This document shows, in pieces, positions 17,671-26,343 of a DNA stretch of 64,000 nt. The notes under the pieces were generated by a model, which was not told the DNA's origin, searched no databases, and worked only from the letters and a program-made list of their open reading frames with translations. This stretch comes from Oligoflexia bacterium. Its GTDB lineage: Bacteria > Bdellovibrionota > UBA1018 > CAIPTA01. The stretch is taken from assembly GCA_023954355.1 (NCBI GenBank), contig JAMLID010000007.1, forward strand, positions 48,582 through 112,581, given 5' to 3'. How positions within the stretch are numbered: position 1 is the first letter of the stretch; each line of letters begins with the position of its first letter. The position numbers were made by a program, and so were the translations under genes.

Positions 17671-18385
17671 GATTTGCCTCTATTTCTAATTTTTGTAGAC
17701 TTCCACCAGGAAGCATCTCTGAAAAAAATACTGATTGAATACATCTTTTACTTAGCTCTTTTAAAAGCAAATCAAGAGTTTCATAATCCTCATCAATCAT
17801 TTTAGTATGATGTAACATCACACCTGTAGACTCTGCTCCACTCTCATATGCCTTTGCTAAACTATGAAAAATCTCTTTCGCTGTTTTCCTGCCTTCTTTT
17901 TTATTCGTATGAAGATCTAAAGAAATATTGAATTCTGGGAGCACCATTTTTCCAGATTTATCTGATTCAGAAACATTTCTAGAAAGCATCTGATACCCAG
18001 CTAGCTCTAATGACGCTAAGTGCTTATTGTCGATTCGATTCCAGGGAGGAACAAAGCAAGCAAAAGAATTTTCAAAATGGTCTTGGATCGTTTTTAGACC
18101 GTCCCTTAACTCATTCAATACTTCTTCTTGTGAGCGTGATGGACCAAACTCGGTGTTTTTACCCTCTTTTTCATAATTTTTGTGGCGATAACCATGAGTT
18201 ACAACCTGCAAATAAGGTGATGCCTGATAAGAATAGGGGATGCTTTTTTCAATAACCTCTTTTGTTAAGTCACAGGGAATAGCAGCCGCATTTAACTTTT
18301 GATCGTGGCGAGCAAAAGTAGTCAGTAACCTAGAGAAAGCCCTCGGCTCCCAACCAAGATCATCATCTCGAAAATATAGCCACAT
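17663..18385 (-). CDS. polysaccharide deacetylase-like protein
   Basis: The 240-residue protein shows motifs of carbohydrate esterase family 4 or its relatives: FRDDDLGWE near the start (metal-binding and catalytic aspartates), THGYRHKNYE (the two metal histidines) and FVPPWNR. No signal peptide is present, so it probably acts in the cytoplasm on a precursor before export. It is the first gene of the glycosyltransferase operon, with a TAGGAG ribosome site 7 bases before the ATG and a good promoter upstream. The exact substrate (GlcNAc-containing intermediate or other N-acyl sugar) is unknown. Confidence 0.85.
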   Translation of the reverse strand: MWLYFRDDDLGWEPRAFSRLLTTFARHDQKLNAAAIPCDLTKEVIEKSIPYSYQASPYLQVVTHGYRHKNYEKEGKNTEFGPSRSQEEVLNELRDGLKTIQDHFENSFACFVPPWNRIDNKHLASLELAGYQMLSRNVSESDKSGKMVLPEFNISLDLHTNKKEGRKTAKEIFHSLAKAYESGAESTGVMLHHTKMIDEDYETLDLLLKELSKRCIQSVFFSEMLPGGSLQKLEIEANHV

Positions 18386-18431
18386 TGGTGTGCTCCTAAA
18401 CTAGACAAGAACATTGAGTTTAACGCACATT

Positions 18432-18460
18432 GTTATACTAAAATTGACCATAGAATGCAA
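18432..18460 (-). promoter_or_regulatory. sigma70-type promoter of the deacetylase/glycosyltransferase operon
   Basis: On the minus strand TTGCAT (18460-18455) and TATAAC (18437-18432) are separated by exactly 17 bases, close to the ideal -35/-10 arrangement. It ends about 47 bases before the ATG of the deacetylase gene. Confidence 0.6.
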
Positions 18461-18518
18461 TAGGCCAAACTTGCTTTTTTATTTTCACCTTCAATTATAA
18501 CTATTTAATATTAAAAGA

Positions 18519-19469
18519 TTATTTTATTTTTGATTTTTTATACTCTTCTCTTAGCCGAAAATGCCTCTCCACAGCTTCTTTTCCAAATTTTTTAAGAAAA
18601 TGCCTTAAATTACCCTCTCCTTTACGCAACTTCTCTGCATTTTCTCCTAAAAACTTAGCCCCATAGAGAGATTCAAACAAATTCACGTAGGCTGCCAGCG
18701 TGTCAGGATTCGACAAATCACCACTCCAGGATTGCGGCTTACCCCTATTGGTATTGACCTCGATGATCTTAAACCCCTCTTTAGCCCTCATAACATCAAA
18801 GCTCCAGGCCTGACGATAAAGGGCTTTTTTAGGTAGTGAATCAAGAAATTTTTGTAAAAATGATTCAGCTGCCACAAGCTCATCTTGAACCCATTTTTGA
18901 TCCCATCTTGTAAAGGTTGCCCCCCTAACCGTTTGATCAAAAAAAGAATGTAAACGATATTCTCTCTCAGGCTCACCAACAATTTTTTGTATTAAATATG
19001 CTTCACCGCTAGAAATAATCCCTGTTAAAGGAGATATTTTTTTTTCCATATAGTCGTGTGAGCGAATAGAAAAATCATGCTCTAGCTCCAGTTTACCCCT
19101 AATAAGTCTACCACCACTAGAATCCATATCAGAACATGGCTTTACGATAAAATCAGGCCCAAAGTCATTTTCAATTTTATCTAAATCAATTCGACCATTT
19201 TTAACATAAGGAGAAACTCCTTTAGTAAGTGGTAAAAAATCATCTATACGATCTGGAGATATCGTTTTAATAAATTCATAAAAAAATAGCTTATCGCTTA
19301 AGTGCGCAGAATACGCGCTATGGTCAATATAATTATTTTTATATATCCAATCTAAAAAACAATTTCTGGTATCTTTCTCTAGAACAACTTCCCCTATAGA
19401 AACTAGACGTAATTGCTCGTCAGAAACCTGATTCATATGCGTAATTGCTTCTTTCAAAGCGATATTCAT
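18519..19469 (-). CDS. ATP-grasp domain protein
   Basis: In this 316-residue protein the segment GPDFIVKPCSDMDSSGG fits the ATP-grasp lysine and glycine-rich loop. YLIQKIVGEPEREYRLH and later FKIIEVNTNRGKP fit the metal-binding end of the fold (Glu-x-Asn-x-x-x-Gly). Such enzymes form acyl-phosphate intermediates and ligate a carboxylate to an amine or thiol. It is the last gene of a minus-strand operon with a histidine phosphatase, an unknown protein and an amidoligase-like protein, at 4-base spacing. The substrate is not predictable. It does not resemble RimK or D-Ala-D-Ala ligase closely. Confidence 0.7.
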   Translation of the reverse strand: MNIALKEAITHMNQVSDEQLRLVSIGEVVLEKDTRNCFLDWIYKNNYIDHSAYSAHLSDKLFFYEFIKTISPDRIDDFLPLTKGVSPYVKNGRIDLDKIENDFGPDFIVKPCSDMDSSGGRLIRGKLELEHDFSIRSHDYMEKKISPLTGIISSGEAYLIQKIVGEPEREYRLHSFFDQTVRGATFTRWDQKWVQDELVAAESFLQKFLDSLPKKALYRQAWSFDVMRAKEGFKIIEVNTNRGKPQSWSGDLSNPDTLAAYVNLFESLYGAKFLGENAEKLRKGEGNLRHFLKKFGKEAVERHFRLREEYKKSKIK

Positions 19470-19473
19470 ACCT

Positions 19474-20055
19474 TTATAAGCTCCTATTCAGCTCTGACAC
19501 CTGAACCAAACCATCTTTATCTAAGTTAAAAATATGCAAACAGGGAAAAAACAACCTAATTTTTGGTTTTGTAAGTAAATCCCAATTCGTCGCGAGTGAA
19601 TATAGAGCCGTGATAGCATTTTTATGAGAGACAACAATAATTCTATCTTCCTTACGCTTTGATAAATCTTGCAGCCAACTGCCCACTCTTACACGAACTT
19701 GTCGCATAGACTCACCATTATGAGGACAGTAGTCAACTCCCATAAAATCTTGAAGAATCGTTTTCTCATCAAGGCTGGCCTCTATTTCTTTGTGAAATCT
19801 ACCCTCCCAATCGCCTAGATCCATTTCTCTAACTCTTGTTTCTATTTCTATAGGAGCATTTTTTGCTATAATAGCGGCTGTTTCTCTTGCTCTCTTTAGT
19901 GGACTAGAAATTACCAAATCGATGTCTGATGGTAGATTCCAAGACTTGGCTTCTTCAATACCAATATCACATAGTGAAAGATCAGTTTTTCCTAAAAACC
20001 TTCCCTCTAAATTCCACTCTGTTTTCGCATGTCGAATTACAAATAACTCTTTCAT
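19474..20055 (-). CDS. histidine phosphatase (phosphoglycerate mutase-like)
   Basis: The 193-residue protein begins with KELFVIRHAKTEWNLEGR, the RHG-type motif in which the histidine is phosphorylated (here RHA). It keeps SPLKRARETA, the EMDLGDWEG acidic region and VVSHKNAI with the second catalytic histidine. This combination marks small phosphatases related to CobC/GpmB instead of true glycolytic mutases. In this operon it presumably removes phosphate from a pathway intermediate. It lies 8 bases downstream of the unknown 246-residue protein and 4 bases upstream of the ATP-grasp gene. Confidence 0.9.
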   Translation of the reverse strand: MKELFVIRHAKTEWNLEGRFLGKTDLSLCDIGIEEAKSWNLPSDIDLVISSPLKRARETAAIIAKNAPIEIETRVREMDLGDWEGRFHKEIEASLDEKTILQDFMGVDYCPHNGESMRQVRVRVGSWLQDLSKRKEDRIIVVSHKNAITALYSLATNWDLLTKPKIRLFFPCLHIFNLDKDGLVQVSELNRSL

Positions 20056-20063
20056 CTGCTGTC

Positions 20064-20804
20064 CTAATGCTTGTTAAAATCCCAAGGAAAATTACTTCCA
20101 GATCGGATATCTTTTGATAGTACTTGTTCTAAAGGCTCCGAGGTCCAATAAATTACAAATGGTAATCTTTTTGCATCAGCTGTTGCGGCAATCCAAGAGG
20201 TAAACCAGCCTGGATTAGTATAAAACGGTAATTCTCTGTCTCCGCCCAATAGCTCTAAAAGTGGTTTATTATTTTCTCCTATTGGAGCTGTAGCTATCCA
20301 AGAGGTGCAATTATGTAAGCCATTTGCTGTACGATTCGCATATAATTCACCTTTAGTATATGCGCTGCTCTCCATAGAGAATCCACCAATAACTTTTCTT
20401 CTTCTTCTCTTTATATTTTTTAAATAAAGATCTAAATTCTTTTTCTCTTGATCACTAAGTAGAATAACTGTTTCCAAAGCTCTAGACCAAGGCGTTCTAT
20501 ACTGTCTTGTACGAAATCGCGGAATCCAATTAATAACAAAACGACCAAAATTATAGACTTTATCATTAATCCGTACTTTTAAGTGTTTTCCTCTTTCTCT
20601 CATAGGAAAAGAAACAGAATGATTCATTAAAGTTTTTAAATATTTTTCTTTTACTTTTTTTGTATCTAAACCGTAAGTCGAAATAACTAATAAATCTCTG
20701 CCTGTTTTTATTTTATTTCCACGAACATTAATTCGAAATTTAACATCTGGCACTACTCGAACGTGCTCATTGCCTAAAGACAAGAATTCTTTTAGTGCGT
20801 CCAT
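20064..20804 (-). CDS. unknown conserved-looking protein of the amidoligase-like operon
   Basis: I do not recognise this 246-residue protein. It has no signal peptide or membrane segment. The N-terminal half is basic (a KRRRRK patch near residue 135) and the C-terminal half contains LHNCTSWIATAPIG, where a cysteine beside Asn and followed by a hydrophobic helix could be a papain/NlpC-like nucleophile; that is a guess. It overlaps the upstream amidoligase-like gene by 13 bases, so the two products are probably made in fixed ratio and may interact. Confidence 0.65.
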   Translation of the reverse strand: MDALKEFLSLGNEHVRVVPDVKFRINVRGNKIKTGRDLLVISTYGLDTKKVKEKYLKTLMNHSVSFPMRERGKHLKVRINDKVYNFGRFVINWIPRFRTRQYRTPWSRALETVILLSDQEKKNLDLYLKNIKRRRRKVIGGFSMESSAYTKGELYANRTANGLHNCTSWIATAPIGENNKPLLELLGGDRELPFYTNPGWFTSWIAATADAKRLPFVIYWTSEPLEQVLSKDIRSGSNFPWDFNKH

Positions 20805-22105
20805 TTTGAAAAATCCTCTACTAAGAACTCTGTAAAAGCCTCTAGAATTCCGCTTTCATAAGCAAATAAACAAATATTTTTTTGTGCAAAACTTCTTGCA
20901 CTTACCGCATTCTTATATGCAGTTATGTTACTCATTCTCAACTTAAAGTCTTCTTGCGCTTTTTGTACTTGTGTAAGTAAATCAGTACAATCTAATAAGC
21001 TTAACCAAACGCTCCAATCTCTCAGGGGATATGAATAGTTTCTAAAAACTTCATGAGAAATTCTCGCCTTATCAAATTCTTTTACCGCTTCTGGGACTTT
21101 ATGCGGAGAAATCTCTATAAGTTTCTCTTGCACATCTAAAGAAAATTGTTCGAATTCTTCTTCAGAATTAAACGGTAAAACTTTTGAAAACTTTTGATAC
21201 TGATTAAGATCAGAGTTCCAAGCGCTTACGATTCGATCAACTTTATGCTTCAGTAAATCTAAATTCTTATGAGCATCACGCACCTCGTAGCATATTCGTG
21301 TTGGTGCGGCTATATCAGGTCGATATGCTGTTGAGCCTACAAACTTAAAGCTATGATCTCTTCTACTTGGACGAATTAAACTTTCATCATCTAAGAGATC
21401 ACCGCTGGCATTTTCTCTTAAAAACTTCTTTTGTAAATGGTGTCGATAATGCACCATTGGACCCAAAAAAGGATGGTCAAAAGAACGTAAAGGAAAAAGA
21501 CTTTTTCTTTCATATCCATCTAACAAACGCTGAAGCACATCGAATTCTTGAACAAAATTCAGCCAACCCAAATGCATACGATAAGAATCACTTCCCCAGG
21601 CCTGAAAAAATAAGTCCCTAGGTATGCTAACCATGGCTTGCATAGAGCCAAAGCCTAATTTACTTCCGATAGATTCGATTTTTTGAAAAAAAGCCCGATA
21701 ATCAGAAGTAGGCTCTAAGATAACTTCTATATTCTTTGTATCATCTCTATATATATATTTAGGCAAACTTTCATCAGCCCCTCTCTGAACAAGAATTGCC
21801 CCTTTATTTCCATGCCCCATAGATTCAATTGTACTCTTAAGCCAATCCTTCTTTTCACTAAGAGTTTTTTCAGCCCAACAAATAGAAGCTACGCGATCTA
21901 GAGGCTCATACTTTTCTAAAATTTTACCCGACTCTTCAATTGTATATTCAGACTCGAAGCCAAACTGTAGCTCACTCCCTATAGTTTGGGCTGAACCATA
22001 AGAAAAAACTTTTAGCTCTAGCTCTTCTAAAGTCGCTGCTTCAAATAAAAGTCCAGAATTTTCAATAAGTTGCACGAAGCCATCCTCCAACATACCTTGA
22101 GTCAT
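20792..22105 (-). CDS. putative amidoligase-like (glutamine-synthetase/GCS fold) protein
   Basis: A TTG at 22108 opens the frame, but the ATG at 22105 is preferred; a further ATG at 22093 is possible. The 437-residue protein contains ELQFGFESEYTIEES (about residues 45-60), resembling the first metal-binding strand of glutamate-cysteine ligase-like amidoligases, then IEVILEPTSDYRAFF with another acidic strand. The His-x-His strand usual in this group is not evident (SMQAMVSIP sits there), so the assignment is tentative. A neighbouring ATP-grasp gene, another amide-forming class, supports a peptide or amide biosynthetic role. Confidence 0.45.
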   Translation of the reverse strand: MTQGMLEDGFVQLIENSGLLFEAATLEELELKVFSYGSAQTIGSELQFGFESEYTIEESGKILEKYEPLDRVASICWAEKTLSEKKDWLKSTIESMGHGNKGAILVQRGADESLPKYIYRDDTKNIEVILEPTSDYRAFFQKIESIGSKLGFGSMQAMVSIPRDLFFQAWGSDSYRMHLGWLNFVQEFDVLQRLLDGYERKSLFPLRSFDHPFLGPMVHYRHHLQKKFLRENASGDLLDDESLIRPSRRDHSFKFVGSTAYRPDIAAPTRICYEVRDAHKNLDLLKHKVDRIVSAWNSDLNQYQKFSKVLPFNSEEEFEQFSLDVQEKLIEISPHKVPEAVKEFDKARISHEVFRNYSYPLRDWSVWLSLLDCTDLLTQVQKAQEDFKLRMSNITAYKNAVSARSFAQKNICLFAYESGILEAFTEFLVEDFSKWTH

Positions 22106-22141
22106 CAAGGGCTATAGCTAAAAAAATTCACTTAACCCTAT

Positions 22142-22189
22142 ATAACGCTTCTCTGCGTTAAAATAAAATGTTATTACGTGATGCGTTAT
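22142..22189. promoter_or_regulatory. repeated GCGTTA/TAACGC motifs in a divergent promoter region
   Basis: ATAACGC (22142-22148), GCGTTA (22155-22160) and GCGTTAT (22183-22189) occur within 48 bases of the 115-base region between the amidoligase-like operon (minus) and the exporter operon (plus). The first and last form a 7-bp inverted repeat; the first two form a short hairpin with a 6-base loop. A shared operator controlling both operons would fit. No regulator gene is adjacent. Confidence 0.35.
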
Positions 22190-22223
22190 TTTTATATACA
22201 ACTAAACCCAATAGGAATGCTAC

Positions 22224-24131
22224 ATGATATTTTTCTCACCTAAGAAAAATCCCTATTTATGGAAATTTTTTCTACCCTATCTACCCTCGTATATAGTGGT
22301 AACTACTTCGCTATTACTTCAAATTGCCTTAAATATTGCGTTTCCTGTCCCTACAAAAGTTTTATTCAACGATATCATTCAAGGTAAAGCAGATACCATA
22401 CACAATATTCAACTCTTAGGGCTTTCTTTTCAGCAAGTCACTGGAATGCAAGCCTTAGCGATACTAACTGCCATTTTAGCAATCATTTGCTTACTAATTA
22501 TTCTATTTTCTACCCTAGATGTATACGTCAATACGAATATTGCTTATTCAGCCTCTGAAGAAATTCGAAAAGACCTCTTTCGAAAAGTTTTTTCAAGATC
22601 TCAAGCCTATTTAGACCGAAACAAAAAAATAGATATCATGAGTAGAATTTCTGCCGACGTAGCAAATCTGATGATTCTTATGGAAAATGGCTTTTCTATT
22701 ATCGTACGCGATATTCCAATGATACTCATTCTGATCACAGCTATGTTCTTGGTAGATGTGAGAATAACTCTCATGTTTATTATTTGTGTGCCTGCATTCT
22801 TTTTTATAATTCGCTTCTTCTCTTTGTGGCTCAATCGAGAGACAAGAGTTTGGAGAAGAAGATCTGTTGCGTTTGAAGAAGTTACCTATGAAGCAATTTC
22901 TTCAATGTCAGTAATCAAAAGCCTAAGAGGAGAAGAAAGGCTACTAACGAAATTAATTGAAAGGGTTATTGAGTTAACGACATTAGGTCATAAAATGAGA
23001 AATGCTGACTTGGGACTTCAGCAAGCTAATAATTTTTCATATTATACAATACGAGCTATTTTTATTGCTGCCGGAACATGGGCGATATTTGCCGGATTAC
23101 TAAAGCTTGGTGATCTTTTACAAATTTTTACGTATATGGAAATGGTCTATCGTTATAGCAACAATATAGTTAAATTTTTGACCAAGTTTTCTAAATGTAA
23201 AGCGAGTATGGACAGGCTAGAAGAACTAGACTTGGAACTAAGCAAAAATCCTGAAATTTCTGGTATTCGAGAACTTCCAACAAATCTTTTAGAAAATACG
23301 AAAAAATCTTTCGAATTTAAAGACGTTACTTTCTCTTATCTTGAAAGCGACAATATTTTAACGAACTATTCGTTCGAATATGAAAAATCAAAGCTGATTA
23401 CGCTTGTTGGACAAAGTGGAATGGGAAAATCTACATTTTCTCGTCTATTGAATAGATTAAATGACCCTAATTCAGGTGAAATTAAACTAGCCGGAATCGA
23501 TTTAAAAGATTTTAAAATTCAAGAATTACGAAAATTTGTTCGTGTAATTTCACAAGATGTCTTTCTTATTTCAGGCACTATTCGTGAAAATCTCATGTTA
23601 GCCAGCTCGAAAATACTGAGTGATGAAAACCTAATCGAAGCATTACAGCAAACAAATGCCATGGAATTTATACAAACCTTACCAAAAGGACTAGACACTT
23701 TAATTGGCGAAGGAGGAATTCAGCTATCAGGTGGACAAGCAAAGAGAATACACTTGGCTCGAGCATTTTTAGAAGATGAATCAAAAATTTTAGTATTTGA
23801 CGAACCCACCACTGGGCTAGACACGTTATCGTGCGAATTTATCCTTAAGGCTGTAAAAAAATTATCAAAATCAAAAGATTTGGTTTTTTGGATTACTCAT
23901 CGAATGCAAGAAGTTCATCATTCTGATAATGTTTTGTTTTTTGTCAAAAACGGAAATCCTATATACTCTACACATGAAGAATTGTTGAAAACCTCTGATT
24001 TGTATAGAGCATTAATGGAGCAAACAGGCAGCAGCCCAAAAAGAAAAACTAAAGCTAATGAAGATACTCCTCTTACACAAAAAGAAACTGACGAAGATAT
24101 TATTGATCCAGTTTTACCGGTACTGATATGA
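22224..24131 (+). CDS. ABC exporter, fused membrane and ATP-binding domains
   Basis: The 635-residue half-transporter has about six transmembrane helices in the first 310 residues and a nucleotide-binding domain from about 345. The latter shows Walker A LVGQSGMGKST, signature LSGGQAKR, Walker B KILVFDEP and the H-loop WITHR. The MsbA/multidrug type exports lipids, peptides or drugs as a dimer. A charged tail of about 35 residues follows. Its stop codon overlaps the start of the TolC-like gene by 4 bases, tying it to an outer-membrane channel, which suggests its substrate leaves the cell. Confidence 0.93.
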   Translation: MIFFSPKKNPYLWKFFLPYLPSYIVVTTSLLLQIALNIAFPVPTKVLFNDIIQGKADTIHNIQLLGLSFQQVTGMQALAILTAILAIICLLIILFSTLDVYVNTNIAYSASEEIRKDLFRKVFSRSQAYLDRNKKIDIMSRISADVANLMILMENGFSIIVRDIPMILILITAMFLVDVRITLMFIICVPAFFFIIRFFSLWLNRETRVWRRRSVAFEEVTYEAISSMSVIKSLRGEERLLTKLIERVIELTTLGHKMRNADLGLQQANNFSYYTIRAIFIAAGTWAIFAGLLKLGDLLQIFTYMEMVYRYSNNIVKFLTKFSKCKASMDRLEELDLELSKNPEISGIRELPTNLLENTKKSFEFKDVTFSYLESDNILTNYSFEYEKSKLITLVGQSGMGKSTFSRLLNRLNDPNSGEIKLAGIDLKDFKIQELRKFVRVISQDVFLISGTIRENLMLASSKILSDENLIEALQQTNAMEFIQTLPKGLDTLIGEGGIQLSGGQAKRIHLARAFLEDESKILVFDEPTTGLDTLSCEFILKAVKKLSKSKDLVFWITHRMQEVHHSDNVLFFVKNGNPIYSTHEELLKTSDLYRALMEQTGSSPKRKTKANEDTPLTQKETDEDIIDPVLPVLI

Positions 24132-25399
24132 GAAATTTAATTTTATTAATTATACTGCTGACTACAGCTCAACATTCAAATGCCGCAACTCTATCTTGGC
24201 AGCATGCAGTAGATTTAGCCCTTAAGCAAAATCCCTCGCTAGAAGCCTCTAAAAAATCTGTTAGCGCAAGTGAAGCCAACATAAAAAAATCTTATGGTGA
24301 ATTTTTACCAACCGTTTCAGTGTCGGCAAAGCGAGCAAAAAATAAATCGGAAAGCTCTTCTACTCCTGGCGTGACAACAAAAACAACTTCTGACTCTATT
24401 TCTGCTACTGCAACCTTAAATGTATTCAAAGGCTTTTACGATATAGCTACTTTAGCAAAATCTAAAATTTCAAAAGACAAAGCCAAATATGCACAAAAAG
24501 TAGAATCATCTGACATTCGTCTTAAACTTAGACAAGCTTTTGTAAATGCATATATTCAACAAGAAAAAATACGCTTATCGCAAAAAGTATTAGACCGACA
24601 GATTCGTAACGAAAAATTAATTTCTATAAAATATAATTCTGGCACAGAGGCACGCTGGAATGTGAGAAAATCACAATCTGAAACAAAACTTGCTCAATTC
24701 AATTTAGCTTCGGCAAAAGAAGAATTTATGCAAGCAATAGATACTGTATCTTCAATTATTGGAGATCAGTCAATTTCTATACAATCTATCACTGCTCCAA
24801 GCCTCATTGATCCTAAATCGCTGAATAATTATGCTAAGGAATCTCAAGAGAATCACCCTAGTATTCGAAAAACTGAACTTACAGTACTAGAAGCCGAGAA
24901 AGATAAAACAATTGCTAGATCTGCTTTTTATCCAAACGTAGATCTTAATTATTCAAAATCTAGAGAAGATAGCAAGCCAGAGACGACAAGAAGAAGCCGC
25001 ACCGAAGGCTCAGCATTTTCTATAACGGCATCTTGGAATATTTTTAATGGCTTTACTGATTATTATGACACACAAAAAACCAATTTAGCTTACGAAGCCC
25101 AAGAGTTAACCTTTAGAGATACAAAAAATACAATTCAGAACGAAATAGAAAAGTATAAGACATTGTATGAAAATGCTTATGCAAAAATACCACTATCAAG
25201 AGAAGTACGAGAAGCTGCCGAAGAACGATTGAAAACCGTAAGCGCTCAATATCGATCTGGAATTAAAAACTTTATTGAATGGGAACAGGCAGAATCTCAG
25301 CTTGCGCAGGCCGAGCAAACAGAAATCAACTCTATTAGAGATGCTCAAATAAATTTAGCTCAATACGAATACGCATTAGGAAAGACCCTAGAAGAATGA
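24128..25399 (+). CDS. TolC-family outer membrane efflux protein
   Basis: This 423-residue protein has a signal peptide (ending near SNAAT) and two internally similar halves typical of TolC. Each has a coiled-coil helical pair preceded by an outer-membrane strand (LSWQHAVDLALKQNPSLEAS in the first and ENHPSIRKTELTVLEAEKD in the second). SATATLNVFKGFYD and ITASWNIFNGFTDYYD are the matching beta strands. A trimer would form the exit duct for both the preceding ABC exporter and the following MacAB-like pair. Start and stop codons overlap those of both neighbours by 4 bases. Confidence 0.92.
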   Translation: MRNLILLIILLTTAQHSNAATLSWQHAVDLALKQNPSLEASKKSVSASEANIKKSYGEFLPTVSVSAKRAKNKSESSSTPGVTTKTTSDSISATATLNVFKGFYDIATLAKSKISKDKAKYAQKVESSDIRLKLRQAFVNAYIQQEKIRLSQKVLDRQIRNEKLISIKYNSGTEARWNVRKSQSETKLAQFNLASAKEEFMQAIDTVSSIIGDQSISIQSITAPSLIDPKSLNNYAKESQENHPSIRKTELTVLEAEKDKTIARSAFYPNVDLNYSKSREDSKPETTRRSRTEGSAFSITASWNIFNGFTDYYDTQKTNLAYEAQELTFRDTKNTIQNEIEKYKTLYENAYAKIPLSREVREAAEERLKTVSAQYRSGIKNFIEWEQAESQLAQAEQTEINSIRDAQINLAQYEYALGKTLEE

Positions 25400-26340
25400 A
25401 AAATAGTAAAATATATATTGGTATAGCTGTTGTAATTTTAATAGCAATCGGAATTTGGTTTTTTAAGGCTCCTAAAGAAGCTCCTCTTGAGCAATTAGAA
25501 GTTAAAGAAGGTACATTTACTCTATTTGTAGCTGCCGGTGGAACCATACAACCAGAAAATAAAATTACAATTACAGCCCCAATTGCCGGAAGAATAGACC
25601 AAATTCTTGTAGAAGAGGGCGGAGCCGTTAGAAAAGGACAAATCATTGCCTGGATGAGTTCAACAGATCGTGCAGCACTTATGGATAGCGCAAGAGCAAA
25701 AGGCGGAGAACAAATTGAAGACTGGCAGAATGTTTATAAGCCAACACCCATTATTTCTCCTGCAAAAGGTACGATCATTTCAAAAAATATTGTAGTTGGT
25801 CAAACAGTTACTCAACAAACTTCACTGTTTGATTTATCAGATCGCTTAATCGTTATGGCAGATGTAGACGAAACCGATTTAGGCAAAATTAGCTTAGGAC
25901 AAAAAGCCGAAGTACGTGTTGACTCGTACCCAAATCTCATCGTTGAAACTAAAGTCGAGAGAATTGCACATCAATCTGTTGTTAAAAATTCTATCAATAC
26001 TTACGAAGTACTACTTTTAGCTGAAAGCCTACCTGCTGAATTTAGGGCTGGATTAACTGCAGCAATTAAATTTGAATACATAAATAAAGATAAAGCCGTC
26101 TTGTTACCTACCTGGGTTGCTGAAGGTAGAGAAAACTTCACTCAAGAGGTAAGTATTGCGGGAACAGATAAAAAGAAAGAACAACGATCTGTTAAGTTTG
26201 GTTTGTCAAATGGTGAGTGGGTAGAAGTACTAGAGGGCCTTAAACCAGGAGAAAATATTTTAATTAAAAAACAGAACGTATTTTCTGAAAACACGCCCTC
26301 TACCCCATTTGGTGTGCGTGTCCGAGGTGGAAGAAGGTAA
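25396..26340 (+). CDS. MacA-like periplasmic adaptor (membrane fusion protein)
   Basis: The 314-residue protein has an N-terminal membrane anchor (IYIGIAVVILIAIGIWFF). A lipoyl/biotinyl-like half follows (ITAPIAGRIDQILVEEGGAVRKGQ), then a second half (IISPAKGTIISKNIVVGQTV), a beta-barrel domain and a membrane-proximal domain. The helical hairpin between the lipoyl halves is very short compared with MacA of E. coli, so contact with TolC may differ. It joins the TolC-like protein to the MacB-like transporter encoded next. Confidence 0.9.
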   Translation: MKNSKIYIGIAVVILIAIGIWFFKAPKEAPLEQLEVKEGTFTLFVAAGGTIQPENKITITAPIAGRIDQILVEEGGAVRKGQIIAWMSSTDRAALMDSARAKGGEQIEDWQNVYKPTPIISPAKGTIISKNIVVGQTVTQQTSLFDLSDRLIVMADVDETDLGKISLGQKAEVRVDSYPNLIVETKVERIAHQSVVKNSINTYEVLLLAESLPAEFRAGLTAAIKFEYINKDKAVLLPTWVAEGRENFTQEVSIAGTDKKKEQRSVKFGLSNGEWVEVLEGLKPGENILIKKQNVFSENTPSTPFGVRVRGGRR

Positions 26341-26343
26341 TAC

